NCBI RefSeq assembly: GCF_022631375.1
Contig: NZ_JALBGC010000001.1
Location: 124,001-188,000 of the forward strand
DNA from: Hymenobacter cyanobacteriorum
GTDB lineage: Bacteria; Bacteroidota; Bacteroidia; Cytophagales; Hymenobacteraceae
Direction: 5' to 3'
DNA: 64,000 bases
The notes under the pieces were generated by a model. The model did no database searches and was not told the origin of the DNA. It saw only the letters and a list, made by a program, of their open reading frames with translations. Shown here piece by piece: positions 52,149 through 60,245 of the stretch (its first letter is position 1; the number at the start of each line of letters is the position of its first letter). The translations under genes and the position numbers were made by a program.

Positions 52149-52964
52149 TTAAATGCCGCCGCCCGATTCGCTGCCTTCGGCAAAAGCGGCCATGCCGCCT
52201 TCGGTTTCTTCGTCGATGCGCTTGGCGGCACGGACGAGGCTGCTGCTGAAGATAAAGTCTTTGAGCTCGGGAACTTCGGCGTTCAGGATTTCATCCTTGG
52301 TGCCGTCCCAGAGTTTTTTGCCCTGGTGGAGGAAGATGATGTGCTCGCCGATTTCGATGACCGAGTTCATGTCGTGCGTCACGATGACGGTGGTGATGCC
52401 GTATTCGTGGGTGATTTCGTGAATCAGCTCGTCGATTTTGATGCTGGTGAGCGGGTCGAGGCCCGAGTTGGGCTCGTCGCAGAACAGATAAGTACACTGC
52501 GGAGCGATGGCGCGGGCAATGCCGACACGCTTTTTCATGCCGCCTGATATTTCGGCGGGCATCTTTTTACCGGCGTTTTCAAGGCCCACGCGCTTGAGGC
52601 AGAATTCGACTCGCTCGCGGCGCTCCTCCACGCTCATTTCGGGCGTCAGCATCTGGAGCGGAAATTCCACGTTCTGGGCCACGGTCATGGAGTCAAACAG
52701 GGCGGAGCCCTGGAACAGCATACCAATTTTGCGGCGGATTTCCTGCCGGATGTCGATTTTACTGTTCGTATAAACGGTACCGTCGAAGGTGATGGAGCCC
52801 ATGTCGGGCTTCATCAGGCCCACAATGCACTGCAGCAGCACGCTTTTGCCGGTGCCCGAGCCGCCGAGCAGCAGGTTGCACTTGCCGGTTTCGAACACGC
52901 ACGAAATGCCCTTGAGCACCTGCGTGCCGTTGAACGACTTCTCGATATTGGATACTTCAATCAT
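52149..52964 (-). CDS. ABC transporter ATP-binding protein (MlaF-like)
   Basis: 271 residues. Walker A is LLGGSGTGKSVLLQ, the signature is SGGMKKRVGIARA, Walker B is YLFCDEPNSGLDP, and the switch His is in TVIVTHDMNSVIEIGE. The MKKRV spacing is typical of MlaF and Mce-type ATPases, which move phospholipids between membranes. The permease gene follows directly upstream on the plus coordinates, that is, earlier in transcription order, with a word-type repeat between them. No MlaD-type gene is seen here. Confidence 0.9.
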   Translation of the reverse strand: MIEVSNIEKSFNGTQVLKGISCVFETGKCNLLLGGSGTGKSVLLQCIVGLMKPDMGSITFDGTVYTNSKIDIRQEIRRKIGMLFQGSALFDSMTVAQNVEFPLQMLTPEMSVEERRERVEFCLKRVGLENAGKKMPAEISGGMKKRVGIARAIAPQCTYLFCDEPNSGLDPLTSIKIDELIHEITHEYGITTVIVTHDMNSVIEIGEHIIFLHQGKKLWDGTKDEILNAEVPELKDFIFSSSLVRAAKRIDEETEGGMAAFAEGSESGGGI

Positions 52965-52969
52965 ATTTT

Positions 52970-53055
52970 TAGCTGTTAGCTAACAGCTGGTAGCTATTAG
53001 CTTTTTCAAGTCAAAAGTTGAGCAGCTAACAGCTAACGGCTATTAGCTAAAAGCT
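52970..53055. repeat. Family B word-type palindrome between MlaE and MlaF genes
   Basis: AGCTGTT-AGCTAAC-AGCTGGT words on the left, GCAGCTAACAGCTAACGGC on the right. It reaches the last base of the MlaE stop. Confidence 0.75.
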
Positions 53056-53786
53056 TACAACAGCAGCGCCGCCAGGGCGAAGTCGGCGATGAGGATGGCG
53101 ATGATGGAGTTGGTTACGGCGCCGGTGCTGGCCGCACCTACTTCGAGTGCGCCGCCGGTGGTGAAGTAGCCTTTGAAGGCCGAGATGCCCGACACGAGGA
53201 AAGCGAAAACTACCGCTTTGATGAGGGCGAAAACGATGTTGTAGGGGATGAAATCGGTGCGGATGCCTTCGATGTAGTCCTGAGCCGTCATCACGCCGGT
53301 GAGGGTGCCAGCCAAGTAGCCGCCCAGAATGGAGAGCAACATGGCCAGAATTACCAGCATCGGGAACATGAGGAGGGCGGCCAGAATGCGGGGCAGCACG
53401 AGGTAGGACGTGGAGTTGATGCCCATAACTTCAAGGGCCGAAATCTGCTCGGTGATACGCATGGTGCCCAGGCCGCCAGCGATGCTGGAACCCACCTTGC
53501 CGGCCAGCACGATGCTGGTGATGGTGGGCGCAAGCTCGAGAATGGTCATTTCGCGCACCATGTAGCCGATGGTGGACTGCGGAATGAGCGGGTTGGTGAG
53601 GTTATAGGCAATCTGGACGCAGGTAACGGCCCCAATGAAGGCCGACACGATGGAGACGATGACAATGGAGTCGACGCCGATGAGGATGGCTTCGTCGATG
53701 GTGCGGTTCCAGAGGACGCTGAGCCGCTCGGTGCGCGTGACCATGCCGCGCAGAAAGAGAACGAACGAGCCGAAAGTGGTGAGCAT
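53055..53786 (-). CDS. MlaE-family ABC permease
   Basis: 243 residues from the ATG at 53786; the frame is open upstream but unlike the family. Five or so membrane spans. Family marks are GVDSIVIVSIVSAFIGAVTC, ELAPTITSIVLAGKVGSSI, ALEVMGINSTSYLVLPRIL and the late SGISAFKGYFTTGGALEVG. With the MlaF-like ATPase it forms a phospholipid-transport complex at the inner membrane. It would normally also need a MlaD-like periplasmic ring protein, which may be encoded elsewhere. Confidence 0.9.
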   Translation of the reverse strand: MLTTFGSFVLFLRGMVTRTERLSVLWNRTIDEAILIGVDSIVIVSIVSAFIGAVTCVQIAYNLTNPLIPQSTIGYMVREMTILELAPTITSIVLAGKVGSSIAGGLGTMRITEQISALEVMGINSTSYLVLPRILAALLMFPMLVILAMLLSILGGYLAGTLTGVMTAQDYIEGIRTDFIPYNIVFALIKAVVFAFLVSGISAFKGYFTTGGALEVGAASTGAVTNSIIAILIADFALAALLL

Positions 53787-53886
53787 AGAGTAAGGTTGGG
53801 AAATAAAAACCGAAGTTTGGGGCCGCAGGTTATGATAACCGGGCCGAAGGGCGGTTGGCCCCCATACGTAAAAACGCAAACCGATA

Positions 53887-54609
53887 GTGCAAACCAACGA
53901 AAATTTAATCGTCGTGACCGGCGGCAGCAAAGGTATTGGCCGCGCCGTGGTGGCGCGCTTCCTGCGCGCCGGATTTCCGGTTGCCACCTGCGCCCGCTCG
54001 GCCGTCGACCTGGCCGCGCTCAGCGCCGAGTTGACGGCGGAGCTACCCGGAGCCCAGCTCCACACCCTGCCCGCCGACCTGAGCCAGCCGGACGACTGCG
54101 CCCGCTTCGCCGCCTTTGTGCTGGCGCTGGGGCTGCCGGTAGAAGTGCTGGTGAACAACGCCGGGGCCTTCGTACCCGGCCGCCTGCAGGACGAGCCCGC
54201 CGACGGCTCGCAGCTGCGCCAGATGCTAGCCGTGAATCTGCTCAGCGCCTATGACGTAACCCTGCCCCTGCTGCCGGGCCTGATTGCGCGGCAGCGCGGC
54301 CACATTTTCACCATCTGCTCCACGGCCAGCATCACGGCTTACCCCAACGGTGGCTCGTACGGCATTGCCAAGCACGCGCTGCTGGGCTTCACCCGCAACC
54401 TCCGCGAGGAGCTGAAGCCGGCCGGCGTGCGCGTGACGGCGGTGCTGCCCGGCCCCACCCTCACGGCTAGCTGGGAGGGCGTGGACCTGCCCCGCGAGCG
54501 GTTCGTGCAAGCCGAAGACGTGGCGAAGGCGGTATTAGCGGCCTACTCGATGTCGGCCCACGCCGTGGTGGAGGAACTGCTGATTCGGCCGCAGCTGGGC
54601 GACTTGTAG
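53887..54609 (+). CDS. SDR family oxidoreductase (first)
   Basis: 240 residues, start GTG at 53887. Rossmann motif TGGSKGIG, NNAG at LVNNAGAF, and the catalytic pair in GGSYGIAKHALLGFTRN; STASITAYP provides the Ser. NAD(P)-dependent with unknown substrate; the order of motifs resembles 3-oxoacyl reductases. It diverges from the MlaE gene, and its start region overlaps a short gene-free stretch of 100 bp. A near-consensus GAAGTTTG lies at 53813. Confidence 0.85.
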   Translation: MQTNENLIVVTGGSKGIGRAVVARFLRAGFPVATCARSAVDLAALSAELTAELPGAQLHTLPADLSQPDDCARFAAFVLALGLPVEVLVNNAGAFVPGRLQDEPADGSQLRQMLAVNLLSAYDVTLPLLPGLIARQRGHIFTICSTASITAYPNGGSYGIAKHALLGFTRNLREELKPAGVRVTAVLPGPTLTASWEGVDLPRERFVQAEDVAKAVLAAYSMSAHAVVEELLIRPQLGDL

Positions 54610-54616
54610 GCGCGAG

Positions 54617-55057
54617 CTATTCGGAATCCGGCGCAGGCCGGCGAATCCAGCGTTGGTAAACGAACAGCAGCGCTACGGCCCAGAACAGGGCTTCGGCAAT
54701 GCTGGCAAGCGGCTTCAGCCACGGACGGAACAGGGACATGGCCACCACGGCGCTCATGGCGGCCAGCACCCAGGCGAGTTTCAGGTAGTCAAGCAACTCA
54801 CGCTGCGATTTGGTGCGAAACCAGAGGCTGTAGGCAATTGCTACGGCTAGGGCACCACCGATAAGCAACTGGTCGCCAAACACCCAATGTTCAATCTTAA
54901 ATAAAGCCCCTACGCCCACCAATGCCAGCCCCAGGCCGAGCCCAATTGCCAACCGGGTGTTGTTCCAGATGCCGCTGCTGGTGAGCAACAGGCCCAGCAG
55001 CACCCATTTCAGAATGGCCAGCGGCGTGGCGGCCCAAGTAGCGATAAAGTCAGACAT
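54617..55057 (-). CDS. Four-span membrane protein, possibly GldL-related
   Basis: 146 residues with four hydrophobic spans (WVLLGLLLTSSGIW, LAIGLGLGLALVGVGAL, LLIGGALAVAIAYSLWF, VLAAMSAVVAMSLF and a last WAVALLFVYQRW). GALFKIEHWVFGDQLL in the second span recalls the N-terminal part of GldL, the gliding/T9SS motor protein, but the long cytoplasmic tail of GldL is absent. The likeness is only suggestive. It is convergent with the SDR gene (gap 7 bp). Confidence 0.6.
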   Translation of the reverse strand: MSDFIATWAATPLAILKWVLLGLLLTSSGIWNNTRLAIGLGLGLALVGVGALFKIEHWVFGDQLLIGGALAVAIAYSLWFRTKSQRELLDYLKLAWVLAAMSAVVAMSLFRPWLKPLASIAEALFWAVALLFVYQRWIRRPAPDSE

Positions 55058-55081
55058 GCGCGGCTTGGATTGTTGAAATAA

Positions 55082-55879
55082 TTACTCCTGCTTTTTGCCG
55101 CCAGTGCCGGTGATGCGGACACCGCCGCCGGGCGGGTTGCCGGTGTAGTAAAGGGTACCGGTGCCGGCCACGAGGCCGTCGAGCACGTCGGTGGGGCGCA
55201 CGTGGGCATCGCCGTCGCTGTCGCGCGTCATCTTGAAGTAGCAGCGTTTCAGCGCCAGGCTCTGGGCGAAGAGCCGGCCCGAGCCGCCGACGGTGAAGTT
55301 GAGCTCGTCGACCGAGCCGCGCAGGTTGAAATCGCCCAGCTCGTACTGGTCGATGTTGAGGTAGCGGGCCCGAAAGTCGAGGTCGAAATCGCCGGCCCCG
55401 ACGAGGTGGCAGAAGGCCTGGTCCTGCACAAAAGGCCCCACGGTGCTCACATTGCCCTGCCCACGCAGAAACAGGTTAGTGATACTGGGCAGGTGCAAGG
55501 TTACTTCGCGGGGCGTGTCGTAGCTGCGGGCCCAGTTGCAGCGGCTGGTGTTGGCAATTTCGAGGGCATCGCCTTTGCGGGTGAATTCGATATCGTCAAT
55601 CAGGTTCTCGCCGGCCCGCACTTCGGCGTAGGTTTGAGTGTCCTGCACGAGACGCAGGTCCACGTTGTCGTAGGCGGTGACGGTAACAAGGCCCGCCACT
55701 ACCTCGCGCCGTTGGGTAATAATGGTGCCGGTGCTCTTGATGCAGTCGGTGCCATGGCCCGGGCCGCAGGTACTGAAACCGAGGCTCAATGAGAGGCCGA
55801 AACCGATGCGGCCCATCGTGCGCAGTACCCCAAACCCTCCCAAGCCGCTAACTTGCGGCCGCAAATTCGTATTGCACAT
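55082..55879 (-). CDS. Head-GIN domain protein (DUF2807)
   Basis: 265 residues from the ATG at 55879; an alternative start at 55816 would begin MGRIGFGLSLSLGFSTC, a weak signal. The main part is a parallel beta-helix-like DUF2807 region: AYDNVDLRLVQDTQTYAEVRAG, GDALEIANTSRCNWAR, LHLPSITNLFLRGQGNV, GAGDFDLDFRARYLNIDQY and DFNLRGSVDELNFTVGGSGR. It should be exported; the role is unknown, but such proteins are common in Bacteroidota envelopes. A minus-strand TATCTTTG lies immediately upstream. Confidence 0.78.
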   Translation of the reverse strand: MCNTNLRPQVSGLGGFGVLRTMGRIGFGLSLSLGFSTCGPGHGTDCIKSTGTIITQRREVVAGLVTVTAYDNVDLRLVQDTQTYAEVRAGENLIDDIEFTRKGDALEIANTSRCNWARSYDTPREVTLHLPSITNLFLRGQGNVSTVGPFVQDQAFCHLVGAGDFDLDFRARYLNIDQYELGDFNLRGSVDELNFTVGGSGRLFAQSLALKRCYFKMTRDSDGDAHVRPTDVLDGLVAGTGTLYYTGNPPGGGVRITGTGGKKQE

Positions 55880-55888
55880 AATCCCTCT

Positions 55889-55905
55889 TACTTTTCCCAA
55901 AGATA
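55889..55905. promoter_or_regulatory. Overlapping divergent promoters
   Basis: CAAAGATA (55898-55905) reads TATCTTTG on minus, exact TAnnTTTG, for the head-GIN gene. On plus, TACTTTTC (55889-55896) is one base off and precedes the SDR gene. Both sit in a 27 bp gap. Confidence 0.5.
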
Positions 55906-55906
55906 A

Positions 55907-56599
55907 ATGGACCTCACCGGTAAAGTCGCCATCGTAACCGGCGCGAGCAAAGGAATTGGCCGCGCCACCGTGGAAGTGCTGCTGGCACGCGGTGCCGCCG
56001 TGGCCGGCTGGGCCCGCACCGCGCCCGAGGGCCTGACGCACGACCGGTTCCAGTTTTTCGAGTGCGACGTGCAGGACGAGCATTCCATCACCGAAGCCTT
56101 CACTAACACCCTGCGCGAGCTGGGCCCCGAAATCCACGTGCTGGTGAACAACGCCGGCCTGGGCATTATGGGCGATGTCGACGGCTTCAAAACCGAGGAC
56201 TGGAAAACGATGTTCGACACCAACGTGTTGGGCACCTTCCTCTGCACCCGCGCCGTGCTGCAGCAAATGAAGCAGCAGAAACAAGGGCACATTGTGAACG
56301 TGGCTTCGCTGGCCGGCACCGCGGGCACGGCCGGCATGTCGGGCTACTGCGCCACCAAGTTTGCCGTGCGCGGCTTTTCGGATGCGTTATTTAAGGAACT
56401 GCGGCCGGCAGGTATTCGTGTAACGTGCGTGATGCCCGGCTCGGTCGAAACCAATTTTAACGGCAAAGAACCCGGTGTTACCCCCGACCCGCACAAGATG
56501 CAGCCCGAAGACATTGCGGCCGCCATTGTGCACGCAATTGAAGCACCGGACACGACGATGATTTCGGAGATTCAGCTGCGGCCGGCGAATGTGAAATGA
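55907..56599 (+). CDS. SDR family oxidoreductase (second)
   Basis: 230 residues. TGASKGIG near residue 11, NNAG at LVNNAGLGIMGD, and the catalytic motif MSGYCATKFAVRGFSDALF with a Ser in NVASLAGTAG. The end MPGSVETNFN fits SDR enzymes such as sepiapterin- or 3-ketoacyl-type reductases. Substrate unknown. The gene has only 27 bp to its divergent neighbour. It is followed by a word-type repeat and gldA. Confidence 0.86.
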   Translation: MDLTGKVAIVTGASKGIGRATVEVLLARGAAVAGWARTAPEGLTHDRFQFFECDVQDEHSITEAFTNTLRELGPEIHVLVNNAGLGIMGDVDGFKTEDWKTMFDTNVLGTFLCTRAVLQQMKQQKQGHIVNVASLAGTAGTAGMSGYCATKFAVRGFSDALFKELRPAGIRVTCVMPGSVETNFNGKEPGVTPDPHKMQPEDIAAAIVHAIEAPDTTMISEIQLRPANVK

Positions 56600-56689
56600 G
56601 TTGTCAGTTGCTCGTTGTCAGTTGTCAGGCGCTGATAATTTGACAATCGAAAACTCTAACAATTGACAACCAACAACTGACAACTAACC
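56600..56689. repeat. Family B word-type palindrome before gldA
   Basis: AGTTGTC-AGTTGCT-CGTTGTC words, mirrored by CAACAACTGACAACTAAC. It starts at the SDR stop and ends about 2 bp before the gldA ATG. Confidence 0.8.
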
Positions 56690-56690
56690 A

Positions 56691-57599
56691 ATGGTAGAAA
56701 TCGAACACCTGACCAAAACCTACGGCACCCAAAACGCCGTGGACAACATCAGCTTCACGGCGGGTAAGGGTGAAATCGTGGGCTTCCTCGGGCCGAATGG
56801 CGCGGGCAAGAGCACAACTATGAAAATTGCCACCGGTTACCTCCCTCCCACTGCCGGCACCGTGCGCGTGGCCGGCTACGACGTGCTCGCCGACAGCCTG
56901 GAAGTGCGCCGCCACGTGGGCTACCTGCCCGAGCACAACCCGCTCTACCTCGACATGTACGTGCACGAGTACCTCGAATTCATTGGCTCGGTGCACGGGC
57001 TGCGCGGCGCCGGCCTGCGTACCCGCGTGGCCGAGCTGGTGCGCCGCGTGGGCCTTAGCCGCGAGCAGAACAAGCAAATCGGGGCGCTTAGCAAGGGCTA
57101 CCGGCAGCGCGTGGGCTTGGCCCAGGCCCTCATCCACGACCCCGACGTGCTCATTCTCGACGAGCCCACCACCGGCCTTGACCCCAACCAGATTCTGGAA
57201 ATCCGCCAGCTCATTCGCGAGGTGGGCGAGGATAAAACGGTCATTTTCAGCACCCACATTCTGCCCGAAGTCACCGCCCTGTGCTCCCGCGTACTCATCA
57301 TCAGCCGGGGCAAGCTGGTGGCCGACAGCCCGGTGGCTGAGCTGGCCGCCCGCGCCGCCGGCGAAACCGTGGTGCGCGCAGAATTCGAAGGCGCGGTAGA
57401 CACTGCCAAGTTAGCTAAACTACCCAACGTGCGCCACGTTGAGCTGGCCCCCGATGGCGCGGTATTGCTGCGCACCGCGCCGGGCACCGATGTGCGCGCC
57501 GCCGTGTCGCGCCTGGCCGGGCAGGAAGGGTGGATTCTGCTGGGGCTGCGGCAGGAGCAGCAGAGCCTGGAGGAGGTGTTTGGGGAACTGACGAAGTAA
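56691..57599 (+). CDS. gldA: Gliding-motility ABC transporter ATP-binding subunit GldA
   Basis: 302 residues. ABC ATPase with Walker A FLGPNGAGKSTTMKIATGY, signature LSKGYRQRVGLAQAL, Walker B DVLILDEPTTGLDP and the IFSTHILPEV switch. The overall pattern is that of GldA, which with GldF and GldG is needed for gliding in Flavobacterium. The order gldA-gldF-gldG here supports the name. A C-terminal regulatory region begins near residue 225 (VRAEFEGAVDTAKL). Confidence 0.88.
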   Translation: MVEIEHLTKTYGTQNAVDNISFTAGKGEIVGFLGPNGAGKSTTMKIATGYLPPTAGTVRVAGYDVLADSLEVRRHVGYLPEHNPLYLDMYVHEYLEFIGSVHGLRGAGLRTRVAELVRRVGLSREQNKQIGALSKGYRQRVGLAQALIHDPDVLILDEPTTGLDPNQILEIRQLIREVGEDKTVIFSTHILPEVTALCSRVLIISRGKLVADSPVAELAARAAGETVVRAEFEGAVDTAKLAKLPNVRHVELAPDGAVLLRTAPGTDVRAAVSRLAGQEGWILLGLRQEQQSLEEVFGELTK

Positions 57600-57626
57600 T
57601 GAACTGATATCTGAGCCGACAAAGAG

Positions 57627-57733
57627 GAACGTCATGCTTCATCTAGCGTCCGCGCAGCCGAAGCATCTCTACCTCAATACTAATTAATTACTTGCGCAGT
57701 AGAGATGCTTCGGCTGCGCTCAGCATGACGTTC
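57627..57733. repeat. Family A palindromic repeat with insertion, between gldA and gldF
   Basis: GAACGTCATGCT, then an extra TCATCTAGCGTCC, then GCGCAGCCGAAGCATC on the left, with a normal right arm TCGGCTGCGCTCAGCATGAC. The extra bases interrupt only the left arm, so the stem has a bulge. Confidence 0.88.
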
Positions 57734-57744
57734 AAAAAACCAGA

Positions 57745-58470
57745 ATGCTCACCATCCTTCAAAAAGAATTCAACGCCTTCCTGAACTCCCCCGTAGCCTA
57801 CGTGGTGCTGGGGGTATTCCTGATTGCGACGGGCCTGTTCGTCTGGGTTTTCCCCGATAGCAGCGTGCTCGACTACGGCTACGCCGACCTGCAGACGCTG
57901 TTCAACCTGGCTCCGTGGATTTTCCTGTTCCTGATTCCGGCCCTCACCATGCGCACGTTTGCTGAGGAGAAAAAGGCCGGCACCATCGAACTGCTGCTCA
58001 CCCGGCCGCTGACGGATGGGCAGATTATCGGCGGCAAGTACCTGGCCTGCCTGCTGCTGGCCCTGCTGGCGCTGGTCCCCACGCTGCTCTACTACTACTC
58101 GGTGTACCAGTTGGGCAGTCCCGAGGGCAACATCGACTCGGCCGCCACGGTGGGCTCCTACCTGGGGCTGGCGCTGCTGGCGGCGGTGTTCGCGGCCATT
58201 GGCGTGCTGGCCTCGGCCCTCACGCGCGACCAGATTATCGCCTTTCTGGTGGCCGTGGTGGGCTGCTTTCTGGTGTATTCGGGGTTCGATTCGCTGGCCT
58301 CGGTGCTACAGGGCAGCTCGGCTTACTATGTGAGCCAGCTGGGCATTGCAGCGCACTACCGCGACCTGAGCAAGGGACTGGTTGACTCGCGGGACTTGGT
58401 TTATTTCTTCAGCGTGGTGGCGGTGGCGCTGCAAGCCACGCGCCTGGCTTTACGGAGTCGTAATTGGTAA
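57745..58470 (+). CDS. gldF: Gliding-motility ABC transporter permease GldF
   Basis: 241 residues with six spans. The start LTILQKEFNAFLNSPVAYVV is typical, followed by LFLIPALTMRTFAEEKKAGTIELLLTRP-type segment (split here for length), GGKYLACLLLALLALVPTLL and the late AHYRDLSKGLVDSRDLVYFF. It is the membrane part of the GldAFG complex. The stop TAA overlaps the gldG ATG (TAATG), so the two are coupled. Confidence 0.9.
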   Translation: MLTILQKEFNAFLNSPVAYVVLGVFLIATGLFVWVFPDSSVLDYGYADLQTLFNLAPWIFLFLIPALTMRTFAEEKKAGTIELLLTRPLTDGQIIGGKYLACLLLALLALVPTLLYYYSVYQLGSPEGNIDSAATVGSYLGLALLAAVFAAIGVLASALTRDQIIAFLVAVVGCFLVYSGFDSLASVLQGSSAYYVSQLGIAAHYRDLSKGLVDSRDLVYFFSVVAVALQATRLALRSRNW

Positions 58471-60200
58471 TGGAAAATACGTTGACTACTACTCCGGCTG
58501 CGGTTCCTGCCCCATCCTCGCGCAAGCAGCGCGACCTGCTCACCTTCGCCGCCATCATCGGCGGGCTATTGCTGTTCAATTTCATTGCCCAGCGCTTCTT
58601 CTTCCGCATTGATATGACGGAAGAAAAGCGCTACACCATGTCGGACGCAACCAAAAAGCTGCTGCGCGACCTCAAGCAGCCAGTCACCGTGACGGTGTAC
58701 CTCACCGGCGACTTCCCGCCCGCCTTCCGCCGCCTGGAGCAGGGCGTACGCGAAACGCTCACCGAATTCCAGGTGTACGGCGGGGCCAACCTGAACTACA
58801 TTTTCATCGACCCCAGCGCCGGCAGCACCGAAGCCGCCCGCAATGCCTTCTATCAAACCCTCTTCAAAAAGGGCCTGAAACCCACCAACCTCGGGGCCAC
58901 CGAAAACGGCAAGCGCGTCGAGAAAATCATTTTCCCCTACGCCGTGGTGAGCTCGGGCGGGCACGATAAAAACGTACTGCTGCTGCGCGGCAACCAGGCC
59001 GCCCCAGCCGAAGTGCGCCTCAACCAAAGCATCGAAGGGCTGGAATATGAGCTGGCCAGCACCATCCGCGGACTGGTGCCGAGCATGCGCAAGCGCATCG
59101 GCGTGGTCGAAGGCCACGGCGAGCTCGATAACGTGCAGGCCGGCGACATGCTCGGCAGCTGGCAACAGCAGTACGACGTGTTCCGCGTGACGCTGAGCAA
59201 AGTGAAGGACCTAAGCGCCCTCGATGCCATCGTGGTGGCCCAGCCCAAAACGCCCTACTCCGAAGACGACAAGTTCAAACTCGACCAGTTCATCACCCAG
59301 GGCGGCCGGGCCATGTTCTTCGTCGATGCCCTGCGCGTCGACCTCGACAGCGTGAGCCGCAACGGCGCCTCGCTGGCGACGCCCTACAATCTCAACCTCG
59401 ACGACCTCTTCTTCAAATACGGCCTGCGCCTGAACCAGAACTTGCTCCTCGACCTGAACAGCGGCCAGATTCCGCTCGTGACGGGCATGGACGGCAACAA
59501 GCCCAAAATCGAGCCCATGCCCTGGCAGCTCTACCCGCTCATCAACCGGTTCAGCCCCCACCCCATCACCCGCAACCTCGACGCGGTGTACCTGAAATTC
59601 GTGGGCAACCTTGACACGGTGAAGGCCACCGGCATCCGCAAAACCGCGCTGATGACCACCTCGCGCTACACTCGTGTGCTGCCCGCGCCGGTGCCCATCA
59701 ACTTCAACGACGCCCGCCTCGAGCCCAACCCCAAGCTCTACCAGAAGGGTTTCCAGCCAGTGGGCTACCTGCTCGAAGGGCAGTTCACCTCGCTCTTCGC
59801 CAACCGCGCCCGGCCCGGCACCCTGCAATTCCAGCCCGAAAAGCCGGCCAACGCCAAGCCCAGCAAAATTCTGGTCGTGTCCGACGGTGACTTCATTCGC
59901 TCCGAAGTCGACCCCAAAACCGGCAACCCCTACCGCCTGGGCTTCGACCGCCTCGCCAACACCGAATTCGCCAACCGCGAGTTGGTCCTCAACGCCACCG
60001 ACTACCTGCTCGACGAAACCGGCCTCATCGCCGTGCGCGGCAAGCAAATCACCCTCCGCCCCCTCGACAAAGTGAAGCTCGCCGAGCAGCGCCGCCGCTG
60101 GCAGCTGCTGAACCTCGGCGCGCCGCTGCTGCTGCTGGGGGCTTTCGGGGCCGTGCGGGCGTGGCGGCGCAAGCGGCGGTATGCGGGATTTGCGAGCTAA
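58470..60200 (+). CDS. gldG: Gliding-motility ABC transporter substrate-binding protein GldG
   Basis: 576 residues. One N-terminal span (LLTFAAIIGGLLLFNFIAQ), a large periplasmic part with RIDMTEEKRYTMSDATKKLL, DFPPAFRRLEQGVRETLTEF and RIGVVEGHGELDNVQAGDM, and a C-terminal span (LLNLGAPLLLLGAFGAVRAW) followed by a basic tail. This matches GldG length and layout. It completes the gldAFG unit. The start ATG overlaps the gldF stop by one base. Confidence 0.92.
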   Translation: MENTLTTTPAAVPAPSSRKQRDLLTFAAIIGGLLLFNFIAQRFFFRIDMTEEKRYTMSDATKKLLRDLKQPVTVTVYLTGDFPPAFRRLEQGVRETLTEFQVYGGANLNYIFIDPSAGSTEAARNAFYQTLFKKGLKPTNLGATENGKRVEKIIFPYAVVSSGGHDKNVLLLRGNQAAPAEVRLNQSIEGLEYELASTIRGLVPSMRKRIGVVEGHGELDNVQAGDMLGSWQQQYDVFRVTLSKVKDLSALDAIVVAQPKTPYSEDDKFKLDQFITQGGRAMFFVDALRVDLDSVSRNGASLATPYNLNLDDLFFKYGLRLNQNLLLDLNSGQIPLVTGMDGNKPKIEPMPWQLYPLINRFSPHPITRNLDAVYLKFVGNLDTVKATGIRKTALMTTSRYTRVLPAPVPINFNDARLEPNPKLYQKGFQPVGYLLEGQFTSLFANRARPGTLQFQPEKPANAKPSKILVVSDGDFIRSEVDPKTGNPYRLGFDRLANTEFANRELVLNATDYLLDETGLIAVRGKQITLRPLDKVKLAEQRRRWQLLNLGAPLLLLGAFGAVRAWRRKRRYAGFAS

Positions 60201-60245
60201 CGGATATAGCCGGGCTTCACCATCTGCATAACCAAACGCAGCAAA

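Noticed and set aside
6217..56689. Word-type repeats as CRISPR arrays
   Set aside because: There are no constant repeats with unique spacers of fixed size; the units are only 50-110 bp and fold back on themselves.
57600..57744. A possible small gene between gldA and gldF
   Set aside because: The gap is filled by the palindrome and has no open frame with coding character.
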